Shown: piece by piece, positions 1 through 6,683 of the stretch
Layout: the number at the start of each line of letters is the position of its first letter
Position numbering within the stretch: the first letter of the stretch is position 1
Origin: Chloroflexota bacterium
GTDB lineage: Bacteria > Chloroflexota > Anaerolineae > J102
Reading direction: 5' to 3'
NCBI GenBank assembly: GCA_003353825.1
Contig: PIVW01000136.1
Location: 1-12,603 of the forward strand
DNA: 12,603 bases
Notes under the pieces: model-generated
What the model was told of the DNA's origin: nothing
Database searches by the model: none
The model's input: only the letters and a program-made list of their open reading frames with translations
Program-made: the position numbers and the translations under genes

Positions 1-52
1 AAATTCAGGAGGAATCCTGAGAAAATCATAAATTATTTGAATTTGCCACGCT

Positions 53-109
53 GAAGGTATTGTAGGCTGCAACTTAGGCATATTCCCTCAAAATGGCGAA
101 GGTATTGTA
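53..109. repeat. 12-base direct repeat GAAGGTATTGTA, two copies
   Basis: GAAGGTATTGTA occurs at 53-64 and again, identically, at 98-109, in the same orientation and 45 bases apart start to start. It lies upstream of the dehydrogenase, so it could be a pair of regulator half-sites or the remnant of a duplication. No regulator gene is visible in the window. Confidence 0.6.
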
Positions 110-171
110 TTACAACACAGAATGGTGTCCTATCAGTTAATATATAACCACTACCCGAATATGAACAACAC

Positions 172-216
172 GGCAAGTGGCAGGTGGCAGGTGGCAGGTG
201 GCAGGTGGCAGGTGGC
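172..216. repeat. Tandem heptamer array GGCAGGT
   Basis: Five perfect head-to-tail copies of GGCAGGT (starts 179, 186, 193, 200, 207) are preceded by one variant copy GGCAAGT (172-178) and followed by a partial GGC. The array is non-coding and resembles the short tandemly repeated repetitive (STRR) heptamers described in filamentous cyanobacteria. Copy number at such sites usually varies by slippage. Confidence 0.9.
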
Positions 217-226
217 GATCTGCGAG

Positions 227-258
227 CGACCACACGACTACACGACCACACGACCAAC
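227..258. repeat. Tandem octamer array CGACCACA
   Basis: Four octamers lie in series: CGACCACA, CGACTACA, CGACCACA and the diverged CGACCAAC (starts 227, 235, 243, 251). It begins 10 bases after the GGCAGGT heptamer array, so two tandem arrays with different units and different periods sit side by side. Confidence 0.8.
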
Positions 259-336
259 CGGCAACAAATCAGATGATAAAACAAATTGAACCATAAACCA
301 ACTGAATCCCAATGATCCTTACAGGAGGAAAATGGT

Positions 337-1449
337 ATGAAAATCAAGGCCGCAGTATTGCATGAAGTTGGCGCTCCCATCCAAACGGAGACTTTAGATC
401 TCGACCCCCCAAAGACGGGAGAGGTGTTGATCAAAATCGCTGCCGCGGGCGTCTGTCACAGCGACTGGCATCTGGTGACAGGTGACACACAACATCCTCT
501 ACCGGTCGTACCAGGCCATGAAGGAGCCGGTGTGGTACAAGCCGTCGGCGAAGGTGTGGCCGACTTTCAGGTCGGAGACCATGTGATCTTGAATTGGGCG
601 CCGAACTGCGGACATTGCTTTTACTGCCTCAACGATCGGCCCAGTCTTTGCACCACCTTTGTGGAGGCGCTCTGGGCCGGCACCATGTTGGATGGAACGA
701 CCCGATTCTCCTTACACGGCCAACCTGTCTACCATTTTAGCTCATTGGGCTGTTTTTCCGAATATGTGATTGTACCCCAGCAATGTTGTGTGTCCGTTCC
801 GCACGAGGTGCCTTTGCAGGTCGCAGCCCTGATCGGCTGTGCCGTGACAACAGGTGTGGGCGCGACCTTAAACACGGTGAGGGTGAAGCCAGGAAGTACG
901 GTAGCGGTCTTTGGCGCCGGTGGCGTGGGGCTAAACGTTATCATGGGAGCGCAACTGGCGGGCGCCGGCCAGATCATTGCCGTCGACGCAGCCGAAGTCA
1001 AAGGTGATATCGCTCTTTCGTTCGGAGCCACGCATTTCATCATGGCGGGCGCGCATACGGTGGCTGAAATCCGTGATATGACCGAAGGTCGCGGCGCTGA
1101 TTACGTGTTCGAAGCCATTGGTGTTCCCGCAATTCAGGAGCAATGTTTGGAGGCCACACGGCCGGGAGGTACCCTTGTATTGGTGGGTGTAGCGCCGATG
1201 GGTAGCAGTACGGATCTGCCAGGCGCTGTAATCACCCGCCAGGAAAAAACCATTACCGGTTCATATTACGGAACCGCCAACACCGCCCGAGATTTCCCCC
1301 TGTACACCCATCTATACAGGCGAGGAAGGCTGAATCTCGATCGATTGATCTCCAAAACCTATACATTGCAGGCTATCAACGAGGCTTACGCCGACATGTT
1401 AGCTGGTGAAAACGCACGCGGTGTCATTCTGTTCGATCAATTGGCATGA
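337..1449 (+). CDS. Zinc-dependent alcohol dehydrogenase, class III-like medium-chain family
   Basis: This 370-residue protein should oxidise an alcohol or hemithioacetal to the aldehyde or thioester level using NAD in the cytoplasm. The catalytic zinc ligands of the family are visible: Cys40, His61 (in PGHEGAG) and Cys168. The structural zinc lobe has the four-cysteine set Cys91, Cys94, Cys97 and Cys105. The Rossmann fold carries GAGGVG at 193-198, with Asp217 (VDAAE) ending the second strand, which favours NAD over NADP. Length is normal for the family. The start is set by AGGAGG at 323-328, eight bases before the ATG. A second ATG at 332 is out of frame. The class III resemblance would allow a role with hydroxymethyl-thiol (formaldehyde) substrates, which would fit methyl-group metabolism, but the substrate cannot be read from sequence. 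A 528-base gap separates it from the transporter genes, so co-transcription is doubtful. Confidence 0.93.
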   Translation: MKIKAAVLHEVGAPIQTETLDLDPPKTGEVLIKIAAAGVCHSDWHLVTGDTQHPLPVVPGHEGAGVVQAVGEGVADFQVGDHVILNWAPNCGHCFYCLNDRPSLCTTFVEALWAGTMLDGTTRFSLHGQPVYHFSSLGCFSEYVIVPQQCCVSVPHEVPLQVAALIGCAVTTGVGATLNTVRVKPGSTVAVFGAGGVGLNVIMGAQLAGAGQIIAVDAAEVKGDIALSFGATHFIMAGAHTVAEIRDMTEGRGADYVFEAIGVPAIQEQCLEATRPGGTLVLVGVAPMGSSTDLPGAVITRQEKTITGSYYGTANTARDFPLYTHLYRRGRLNLDRLISKTYTLQAINEAYADMLAGENARGVILFDQLA

Positions 1450-1932
1450 TATTGCATTCGTGTTATACTCGTACCAGAAAGATCGGGTATGTGGACTGCC
1501 CCCATACCATGGCAATAACAAGCCACAAACGTGATAGGCAGTACATAGTATTGCTCAAGCGATACAATGATTGTTTCGCAGATGACTGTCAGTCCACCGC
1601 TATTAAGCTCATCCACATTCAGGCAATTCGATGTACGAAGACGACATGATCAAAGCGAAAGAGATGCTGGCAGGTGACAATCGAAACAAAAGAGCCAGAT
1701 ATATTGTCATTTCATCGATCGTACGTAGCAAGCGTCCTCTTACGCAAAGCTGTAAAAGTTGCAGTTATTTCGTAAAGTTGTCCACATTCGTGGACTGGCC
1801 ATTTAAAATAGAAAATCCATGGCATCTATTCAAAATAATAGAATTGTCGTGTTTTCGTGTTTTTCTAACTAGCTGATCATTTATCTATCAAGGAGGCGAA
1901 TTTCGTAATAGAATGGGGACATAACTCATATC

Positions 1933-1949
1933 GATATACACTCTATATC
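1933..1949. promoter_or_regulatory. Inverted repeat GATATA-N5-TATATC, possible operator
   Basis: GATATA (1933-1938) and TATATC (1944-1949) form a perfect inverted repeat around a 5-base spacer. It overlaps the palindrome ATATCGATAT (1928-1937), and both lie just upstream of the ribosome site of the solute-binding protein gene. Position and symmetry suggest a regulator site, but AT-rich palindromes arise easily by chance. Confidence 0.25.
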
Positions 1950-1965
1950 AACCGTTAGCCACAAA

Positions 1966-1972
1966 AAGGAGG
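1966..1972 (+). promoter_or_regulatory. Strong ribosome binding site fixing a GTG start
   Basis: AAGGAGG, in a run of A's, sits five bases before the GTG at 1978. It supports GTG as the true start of the binding-protein gene and suggests high translation, as expected for the most abundant component of an ABC importer. Confidence 0.8.
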
Positions 1973-1977
1973 CTATT

Positions 1978-3684
1978 GTGAAGAAACCAGAGGTCGACAA
2001 GAAGAAGATGGAAGCCATCCATCCCTACATTCCCGTTGCATATGACCAATTCAGCGAGGGGCGTATCTCTCGCCGTGAATTCCTACGCATGGCCACGTTG
2101 TTAGGTATGTCTGCGGGAGCGGCAACCTTTGTGGCGGCCTGCGGTGGTGGCGGAACAGCGCCGGCTGCCACGGTCGTCACCGAAGAAGAGAGTGCGGCAG
2201 CAGACAGCCCCACAGCCACGGGCCCTCAGCGAGGAGGTACCTGGACGGCTTCCATGGCGCTACAACTTCTCGACCATCCCGCCCGGCTATCCTGGGTGGA
2301 AGGCGCCAACATCGTCCGCCAGACGAACGAATATCTGACAGAGACGGGGTCGGATAACATCACCCGGCCGCTACTACTGGATAAATGGGAAGCGAGCGAA
2401 GATGTCAAAACCTGGGATCTGTTCCTGAAGCAAGGGATTAAATTCAATAATGGCGATGATCTCACAGCAGACGACGTCATGTTTACCATGGGAGAGTGGC
2501 TCAATCCCGATGTCGGTTCATCAATGCTGGGACTGCTGGCGTCGCTGGGGAGCATGGCGAACGTCGATAAGGTCGACGACTATCACATTCGTTTACACCT
2601 GAACAATGCTGACATCGCCATTCCTGAAAGCCTTTTCCACTATCCGGGTGTCATCCTTCACCGTGACTTTGAAGGTGATATCATCAAACAGCCGGTCGGC
2701 ACCGGCGCCTTTACGCTGGAAGAGTATGCCGAGGGTGAGCGCGCTCGCTTCAAACGCCGCACCGACTACTGGCAAAATGGTGAGGATGGCGATCCACTGC
2801 CCTATCTTGACGAACTAATCTTCGTCTCGACCGATAAGGATGCCGGTGTAGCCGCCTTACAGTCCGGTCAGGTCGACACACTTTACGACCCACGTCCCAG
2901 TGATTTCCAGGCGCTGAAAGACAATGCTGATCTTTTTGTCCGACCTGCCAGCACGGCGCAATGCCTGATCCTTCGTATGCGTGTGGATCTGGAACCCTGG
3001 GATGACAATCGTGTTCGCACAGCCCTCAAGATATGCCAGGACCGCGCCAAGATCATGCAGCTGGCCTACTTCGGTGAGGGCGTGGAGTCTATCGACGCCC
3101 ACTTCGCCCCTATTCACCCGGCGTATTGCGATAAATCGATTCGGGCCTACGATCCCGAGCAGGCCAAAGCACTGCTTGAGGAATATGCTGCCGAAAAGGG
3201 CATCTCTCTGCCATTGGAGGTCTCACTGGCGACCAAAAATGATCAGGCTGAGCCTGAAATCGCCCAGGCCTTGAAACAACTGGCCGAACCGGCAGGTTTC
3301 GATATCAAGCTGGATATTACCGAACCGGGAGGCTATTGGGATCGGTGGACGGAAGTGCCATTGGGCATCACCGCCTGGACGCACCGACCATTGGGGACAA
3401 TGGTCCCGGCCCTGGCCTACACTGAAGAATCCATCGGCGCCTGGAACGAGACCCGTTGGTTCGACGACGAGTTCACCCAGTTATTGATCGAGGCTCAGGC
3501 AACGCTGGATGTCGATGCGCGACGCTCCATATTCTGCAAGATGGAAGACATCATGCAGGATCATGGTCCCATAGGTAACAGCTTTTGGAAGAACGTGTGG
3601 AACATCACGAGGAAGGAATTCCAAAACGTGGTATCCCATCCCACTGCCTACTACTTGATGAACAAGGTCTGGAAGCAAGTCTGA
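1978..3684 (+). CDS. ABC importer solute-binding lipoprotein, peptide/nickel type (SBP_bac_5)
   Basis: This 568-residue extracytoplasmic binding protein would capture the substrate and pass it to the permeases encoded just downstream. The N-terminus has about 30 polar residues, then a twin-arginine motif SRREFL (31-36), a hydrophobic stretch and a lipobox ending at Cys55 (VAAC followed by Gly), so it is probably exported folded by Tat and lipid-anchored. A Gly/Ala/Thr-rich linker (56-88) follows. The mature domain shows the usual family pattern: WEASEDVKTWDLFLKQGIKF with TADDVMFT (137-170) and GTGAFTLEEY (241-250). The family handles peptides, opines, nickel and various zwitterionic solutes, so the ligand cannot be named. 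Genetic context suggests a methylated amine or betaine-like compound, which is inference. The GTG start is fixed by its strong ribosome site. A hairpin pair directly after the stop probably lowers downstream expression relative to this gene. Confidence 0.93.
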   Translation: MKKPEVDKKKMEAIHPYIPVAYDQFSEGRISRREFLRMATLLGMSAGAATFVAACGGGGTAPAATVVTEEESAAADSPTATGPQRGGTWTASMALQLLDHPARLSWVEGANIVRQTNEYLTETGSDNITRPLLLDKWEASEDVKTWDLFLKQGIKFNNGDDLTADDVMFTMGEWLNPDVGSSMLGLLASLGSMANVDKVDDYHIRLHLNNADIAIPESLFHYPGVILHRDFEGDIIKQPVGTGAFTLEEYAEGERARFKRRTDYWQNGEDGDPLPYLDELIFVSTDKDAGVAALQSGQVDTLYDPRPSDFQALKDNADLFVRPASTAQCLILRMRVDLEPWDDNRVRTALKICQDRAKIMQLAYFGEGVESIDAHFAPIHPAYCDKSIRAYDPEQAKALLEEYAAEKGISLPLEVSLATKNDQAEPEIAQALKQLAEPAGFDIKLDITEPGGYWDRWTEVPLGITAWTHRPLGTMVPALAYTEESIGAWNETRWFDDEFTQLLIEAQATLDVDARRSIFCKMEDIMQDHGPIGNSFWKNVWNITRKEFQNVVSHPTAYYLMNKVWKQV

Positions 3685-3704
3685 TCCCATCTGTCCATTT
3701 GTTT

Positions 3705-3747
3705 GAGTAGTGGAGCAGGACGCTTCTTTTTGTTCCACTACTCTTTA
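3705..3747 (+). terminator. Hairpin after the binding-protein gene, leaky terminator or 3' stabiliser
   Basis: GAGTAGTGGAGCA (3705-3717) pairs with TGTTCCACTACTC (3731-3743): 13 base pairs, one of them G-U, with a 13-base loop. The downstream T stretch is short (TTT then ATCGG), so termination may be partial. Such hairpins between binding-protein and permease genes are a known way to keep the binding-protein mRNA in excess. Confidence 0.65.
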
Positions 3748-3785
3748 TCGGTGATCGGTTGACTGATCACCGATCACCGATCACT
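3747..3785. repeat. Second hairpin built from heptamer GATCACC repeats
   Basis: ATCGGTGATCGGT (3747-3759) pairs perfectly over 13 bases with ACCGATCACCGAT (3769-3781), loop of nine. The right arm belongs to a run of heptamers GATCACC, GATCACC, GATCACT (3765-3785), and the left arm contains the reverse complement GGTGATC, so the array is palindromic. It directly follows the terminator-like hairpin and ends 20 bases before the permease start. Confidence 0.75.
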
Positions 3786-3805
3786 GACAACCGTGGAGTG
3801 CAGTT

Positions 3806-5104
3806 ATGGCGCGATTTTTGATTCGCAGTTTGATATCGGCGCTCGTTACAATGCTCATTGTCTCCATCACCCTTTTTTTCTTCCTGGAAGTGGGCACCGG
3901 CGATGTGACGATCAAGATCCTGGGGATTGAGTCCACGCCCGAGCAACGGGCATCCTACCGGGCGCAATTGGGGTTGAATGCATCGGCGTGGCAGCGTTAT
4001 CTGGACTGGCTGGTCGGCAGTGATTGGCGAGCGGAGAGCCAGGTGGGGTATCCCCTGGTTACAGTGCAAAACCCGCAAACGGAAGAAGACGAATGGTGGG
4101 CCGACGTGGATGGCACCCTCACGCGCTGGAGCATGAAAGATGGCCGCTTGCTGACGTTGCGGCGGAATGAGGATGGATCGTCGGCAGAGCATATCGTAAG
4201 TATCAACTGGGCCACCGCACCCCAAGGAGGGGAGGTGTTCTGGGGGGTAGACAACAAAAACAACGCCGTGATGTGGTTACGGGGTTCGGGCGAGGTGATC
4301 TGGGTACGTACGAAAGCGGGTTTTCGGAAAGAGGGAGACGGGCCGCGCGAATACATCCCGCTCCGTAAAGGGCTTGTGCGTATGGACGCAGGCAAATCGC
4401 TGCAAACCGGCCGTCCTGTGGCCGTAACGCTGTTGCCACGCGTACGCAACACCCTGGTTTTGGCCGGCATCGCCTTCCTCATCGTCATGCCCCTGGCCCT
4501 GATACTGGGTATTATCGCCGGGATCAACGAAGGGAAACTGATCGATCGCACCATATCTATTACCGGTCTGGCTTTCACTGCCACACCTGAATTCGTCACC
4601 GGTATTTTCCTGATCCTGATCTTCGGCATCTGGCTACAGGCTTTTCCGGCAGTGTCGATCTTTCACAGTCCCAACGCTATATTCGAAGATCCCTCGCTAT
4701 TGGTGCTGCCCGTACTTACACTCACTGCGGTCGAATTAGGCTATATCGCCCGCATGACGCGCGCCAGTATGGTCGAGGTCATGGATACGGCCTACATCCG
4801 CACGGCCATTATCAAGGGCATGCCCCGCCGCCGAGTTGTCCTTCGCCATGCCCTGCGCAATGCCCTTATGGCCCCAATCACCATCATCATGTTGCACGTG
4901 AACTGGCTTATTGGCGGGGTCGTCGTGGTCGAAGCCATTTTTGGCTATCCAGGTTTGGGGAGCTACATCTATAGGTCGGCTATCTTCGGCGATCCGAATG
5001 CGGTCGAGGCAGCGGCCATGCTGCTGGTCATCATCGCCATCCTCACCAGATTGCTCGGCGATCTCGCCTACACCTTCTTGAATCCCCGGATTCGCTATGG
5101 CTAG
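3806..5104 (+). CDS. ABC importer permease, DppB-like, with large extracytoplasmic insertion
   Basis: This 432-residue inner-membrane permease is one half of the import channel. TM1 is at about 9-27. It is followed by the usual amphipathic segment with PEQRASYRAQLGLN and RYLDWL, where dipeptide permeases normally pass quickly to the TM2 region. Here about 115 extra residues (roughly 72-190) intervene, polar and rich in Trp, Asp, Gly and Arg, with beta-strand-like repeats such as DGTLTRWSMKDGRLLTL and GEVFWGVDNKNNAVMWL. The DppB core then resumes (GKSLQTGRPVAVTLLPRVRNTL, TM2 near 214-240) with later helices near 254-278, 298-317, 353-380 and 404-425. The EAA coupling loop is clear at 330-357 (YIRTAIIKGMPRRRVVLRHA). 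Standard DppB proteins are 310-340 residues, so this is about 100 longer. By DppB topology the insertion lies outside the membrane, where it could touch the binding protein. GGAG seven bases before the ATG supports the start. Confidence 0.92.
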   Translation: MARFLIRSLISALVTMLIVSITLFFFLEVGTGDVTIKILGIESTPEQRASYRAQLGLNASAWQRYLDWLVGSDWRAESQVGYPLVTVQNPQTEEDEWWADVDGTLTRWSMKDGRLLTLRRNEDGSSAEHIVSINWATAPQGGEVFWGVDNKNNAVMWLRGSGEVIWVRTKAGFRKEGDGPREYIPLRKGLVRMDAGKSLQTGRPVAVTLLPRVRNTLVLAGIAFLIVMPLALILGIIAGINEGKLIDRTISITGLAFTATPEFVTGIFLILIFGIWLQAFPAVSIFHSPNAIFEDPSLLVLPVLTLTAVELGYIARMTRASMVEVMDTAYIRTAIIKGMPRRRVVLRHALRNALMAPITIIMLHVNWLIGGVVVVEAIFGYPGLGSYIYRSAIFGDPNAVEAAAMLLVIIAILTRLLGDLAYTFLNPRIRYG

Positions 5105-5129
5105 GTAATGATCGCTCCATCATTTGTTT

Positions 5130-5165
5130 TGGGTACAGCCTAAACGAGTTGGGATCAGTCTAACC
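5130..5165. repeat. Imperfect direct repeat with 20-base spacing
   Basis: TGGGTACAGCCTAAAC (5130-5145) and TGGGATCAGTCTAACC (5150-5165) agree at 12 of 16 positions and start exactly 20 bases apart, about two helical turns. This could be a pair of binding sites on one DNA face, or chance. Confidence 0.35.
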
Positions 5166-5197
5166 GGCAGAAGCTAATTCTCGAAAAGCATCAGTTA

Positions 5198-5239
5198 AAT
5201 AATTAATAGCGAATAACCAATAGTTAATTGTTAATTATT
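5198..5239. repeat. Degenerate heptamer array, each unit starting AAT
   Basis: Six consecutive 7-base units all begin with AAT: AATAATT, AATAGCG, AATAACC, AATAGTT, AATTGTT, AATTATT (starts 5198, 5205, 5212, 5219, 5226, 5233). The other positions vary. The first and last units also contribute to a 9-base inverted repeat, AATAATTAA with TTAATTATT. It may be a decayed relative of the perfect heptamer arrays, or the period may be chance in AT-rich DNA. Confidence 0.45.
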
Positions 5240-5278
5240 AGCCGTTCACCATCAAGTATTTTCCCGAATCTTCATACC

Positions 5279-5338
5279 AACACGCAACACGCAACACGCA
5301 ACACGCAACACGCAACACGCAACACGCAACACGCAACA
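5279..5338. repeat. Tandem heptamer array AACACGC, eight perfect copies
   Basis: AACACGC repeats eight times without a mismatch (starts 5279 to 5328 in steps of seven) and ends in a partial AACA at 5335-5338. Perfect identity suggests recent expansion or homogenisation by slippage. It ends 72 bases before the permease start, within the transcribed region if the importer genes form one operon. Confidence 0.95.
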
Positions 5339-5398
5339 ATGTAAACCGTTACCTTGCGATGCTGTCAAGTGTCGTCATCTAGCCGATATCCTCCAGAC

Positions 5399-5403
5399 AG
5401 GAG
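5399..5403 (+). promoter_or_regulatory. Ribosome binding site deciding the second permease start
   Basis: AGGAG lies seven bases before the ATG at 5411. The alternative upstream start, TTG at 5354, has no such site and would add 19 residues with no permease-like character (Cys/Ser/Arg-rich), so 5411 is preferred. Confidence 0.75.
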
Positions 5404-5410
5404 TTCCTTT

Positions 5411-6667
5411 ATGGCCGTAGCACAACCCACAGCCGGCGCATCCCCCAAACCCTCCCGTTTGAAGAGTTTCTGGGACAGTTTCTCGATTGTTTTCGATTCA
5501 CGAGTTGCCACTGTTGGCCTGATCATCGTTCTATTCTGGTTTCTCCTCGGTATTGTCTCCATACTTTGGACGCCCTACCCGCCGAATTCATCGCTTTTCG
5601 AGCAGAACCTGCTACCTAATTCGGTCAATTGGTTGGGCACCGATCACTTAGGCCGGGATATCATGTCGCGTCTGATGGCGGGCACCCAGGTCATTTTGCT
5701 AAAGACCCGCCTGCCAGATACAACAGCCGGTAGCCTGATATTGGTGCTGGCATTGATTCCCGGCGCAGCCTGTATCTTCTATCCCCTTGTCGTCCTCAAA
5801 CGGCGGTTCTCAACGCGAGTGCTTCTACTCGCCCTGGTCCTCCTTGTTTTGGTAGGTCTTGCCTTACTCATTGGCAGCGTGAACATCGGTTTGATCATTC
5901 TCTCTCTCCTTGTCTATGGTGGGATATTCATCTATGGCTGGCTCACCGCAAGACGCTACGAATATAGAGATACAATGATTGTGTGGAGCGGCAGCCTGGC
6001 GCTCGTGATCGCACTGGTGGCCATCTCTATTCCCCTACAATCTGTTGAACTTCCCGCTATTACTCTACCCATAGGCGTGGCCCTTTGGGGTGTGTTTGGC
6101 GCGCTCGTGGTCGGTTCTTTTCTTGGTCTCAACGCCGCTTTTCGTGGGGGGTGGTGGGACCAGAGCATCATGCAGGTGCTGGATGCCATGGTCGCCTTCC
6201 CCGCCATCGTCCTCTACCTGGTGATCATCACCGCCCTGGAACAGGGTGATGTGGTCGTAATTTTCGCCATCACGGTAACGGGCGCGCCCGGCGTTGCCCG
6301 CCTGGTGCGCAGTCTCGCCCTCGATATCAAGACACGAGACTACATTGCCGCCGCAGAAACCCGGGGAGAGAGCCCCAGCTACATCATGTTCCGCGAGATC
6401 TTCCCCAATGCCCGGGGGCCTATTCTGGTTGATGCCATGTTACGCGTCGGCTACGCCATTTTCGCCATCGGCACGCTGGGCTTCCTAGGTATTGGCCTGC
6501 CCCCACCCGATCCAGACTGGGGTAACATGGTCAACGAGGCGAGGCGTTTTATTTTCGTCCACCCCTGGGCAGTGATCCCGCCTGCGGTCGCCATCGCATC
6601 ACTGGTTATCGGCCTGAATCTGTTTGCCGATGGTATGCGCGAAGAACTGACGAGGTATCAGAAATAG
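5411..6667 (+). CDS. ABC importer permease, DppC-like, with four extra membrane helices inserted
   Basis: This 418-residue second permease subunit has a short cytoplasmic N-terminus, TM1 near 36-53, and the family hallmark NWLGTDHLGRDIMSRLMAGTQV (73-94). In normal DppC proteins (about 280-300 residues) TM2 follows at once. Here roughly 120 residues (about 98-220) intervene, containing four hydrophobic stretches near 107-130, 137-155, 158-178 and 190-208, joined by short basic loops (KRRF, TARRYEYR). The canonical core resumes at about 221 (VFGALVVGSFLGLNAAFRGG) and includes the EAA coupling loop at 311-339 (YIAAAETRGESPSYIMFREI) and the conserved end GFLGIGLPPPDPDWGNM. Four extra helices, an even number, would leave the topology of the rest unchanged. 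The partner permease has an insertion at the equivalent place. The ATG at 5411 was chosen for its ribosome site. Confidence 0.92.
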   Translation: MAVAQPTAGASPKPSRLKSFWDSFSIVFDSRVATVGLIIVLFWFLLGIVSILWTPYPPNSSLFEQNLLPNSVNWLGTDHLGRDIMSRLMAGTQVILLKTRLPDTTAGSLILVLALIPGAACIFYPLVVLKRRFSTRVLLLALVLLVLVGLALLIGSVNIGLIILSLLVYGGIFIYGWLTARRYEYRDTMIVWSGSLALVIALVAISIPLQSVELPAITLPIGVALWGVFGALVVGSFLGLNAAFRGGWWDQSIMQVLDAMVAFPAIVLYLVIITALEQGDVVVIFAITVTGAPGVARLVRSLALDIKTRDYIAAAETRGESPSYIMFREIFPNARGPILVDAMLRVGYAIFAIGTLGFLGIGLPPPDPDWGNMVNEARRFIFVHPWAVIPPAVAIASLVIGLNLFADGMREELTRYQK

Positions 6668-6683
6668 TTTGTGTCAGATCGGC

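Larger units (their letters stand above)
1..336. other. Repeat-rich leader upstream of the alcohol dehydrogenase, no gene seen
   Basis: I see no credible coding region here; the only long open frame is on the minus strand, runs through the tandem repeats and into the next gene, and has a low-complexity product. The stretch holds a short hairpin at 4-21 (stem TTCAGGA/TCCTGAG with one G-T pair, loop GGAA, a GNRA-type tetraloop), a 12-base direct repeat, a heptamer array and an octamer array, each listed separately. The part from about 110 to 170 is AT-rich and could hold the promoter of the dehydrogenase, but no clear -35/-10 pair stands out. Confidence 0.6.
1450..1977. other. 528-base gap, AT-rich, no convincing gene
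   Basis: Two small open frames (about 1446-1649, 67 codons, overlapping the dehydrogenase stop as ATGA; and 1631-1876, 81 codons) show no recognisable domain, have no good ribosome site and look like chance. Visible elements are weak hairpins at 1486-1508 (GGTATG/CATACC core) and 1780-1795 (GTCCAC-ATTC-GTGGAC), a 9-base direct repeat TCCACATTC (1612-1620 and 1781-1789), a doubled CGTGTTTT at 1848-1863, and an isolated AAGGAGG at 1890-1896 with no start codon at usable distance. The promoter of the transporter operon most likely lies in the AT-rich part after about 1800. Confidence 0.6.
5105..5410. other. 306-base gap between the two permease genes, AT-rich and repeat-filled
   Basis: No gene is seen; an upstream in-frame TTG at 5354 only extends the next gene without a ribosome site. 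The gap holds a weak terminator-like hairpin AATGAT-N6-ATCATT followed by TGTTTT (5107-5130), an imperfect 20-base-spaced repeat (5130-5165), a degenerate heptamer array (5198-5239) and a perfect heptamer array (5279-5338). A gap this long inside an ABC importer operon is unusual and may contain an internal promoter. Confidence 0.6.

Noticed and set aside
172..258. CRISPR array
   Set aside because: Units are 7-8 bases in direct contact with no spacers, so this is a simple tandem repeat. The same applies to 5279-5338.
33..434. 133-codon minus-strand open frame
   Set aside because: It runs through the heptamer and octamer arrays and overlaps the start of the dehydrogenase; the product is low-complexity with no recognisable domain.
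1446..1876. Two small + strand frames after the dehydrogenase, the first overlapping its stop as ATGA
   Set aside because: No ribosome site of quality, no recognisable family and composition unlike neighbouring genes; treated as non-coding.
3767..4629. Long minus-strand frames (152 and 210 codons) opposite the first permease
   Set aside because: Antisense shadows of a clearly recognised + strand gene; Arg/Pro/Ser-rich products with no domain.
5354..5410. TTG start adding 19 residues to the second permease
   Set aside because: No ribosome site; the added residues are unlike a permease N-terminus, while the ATG at 5411 has AGGAG at ideal spacing.
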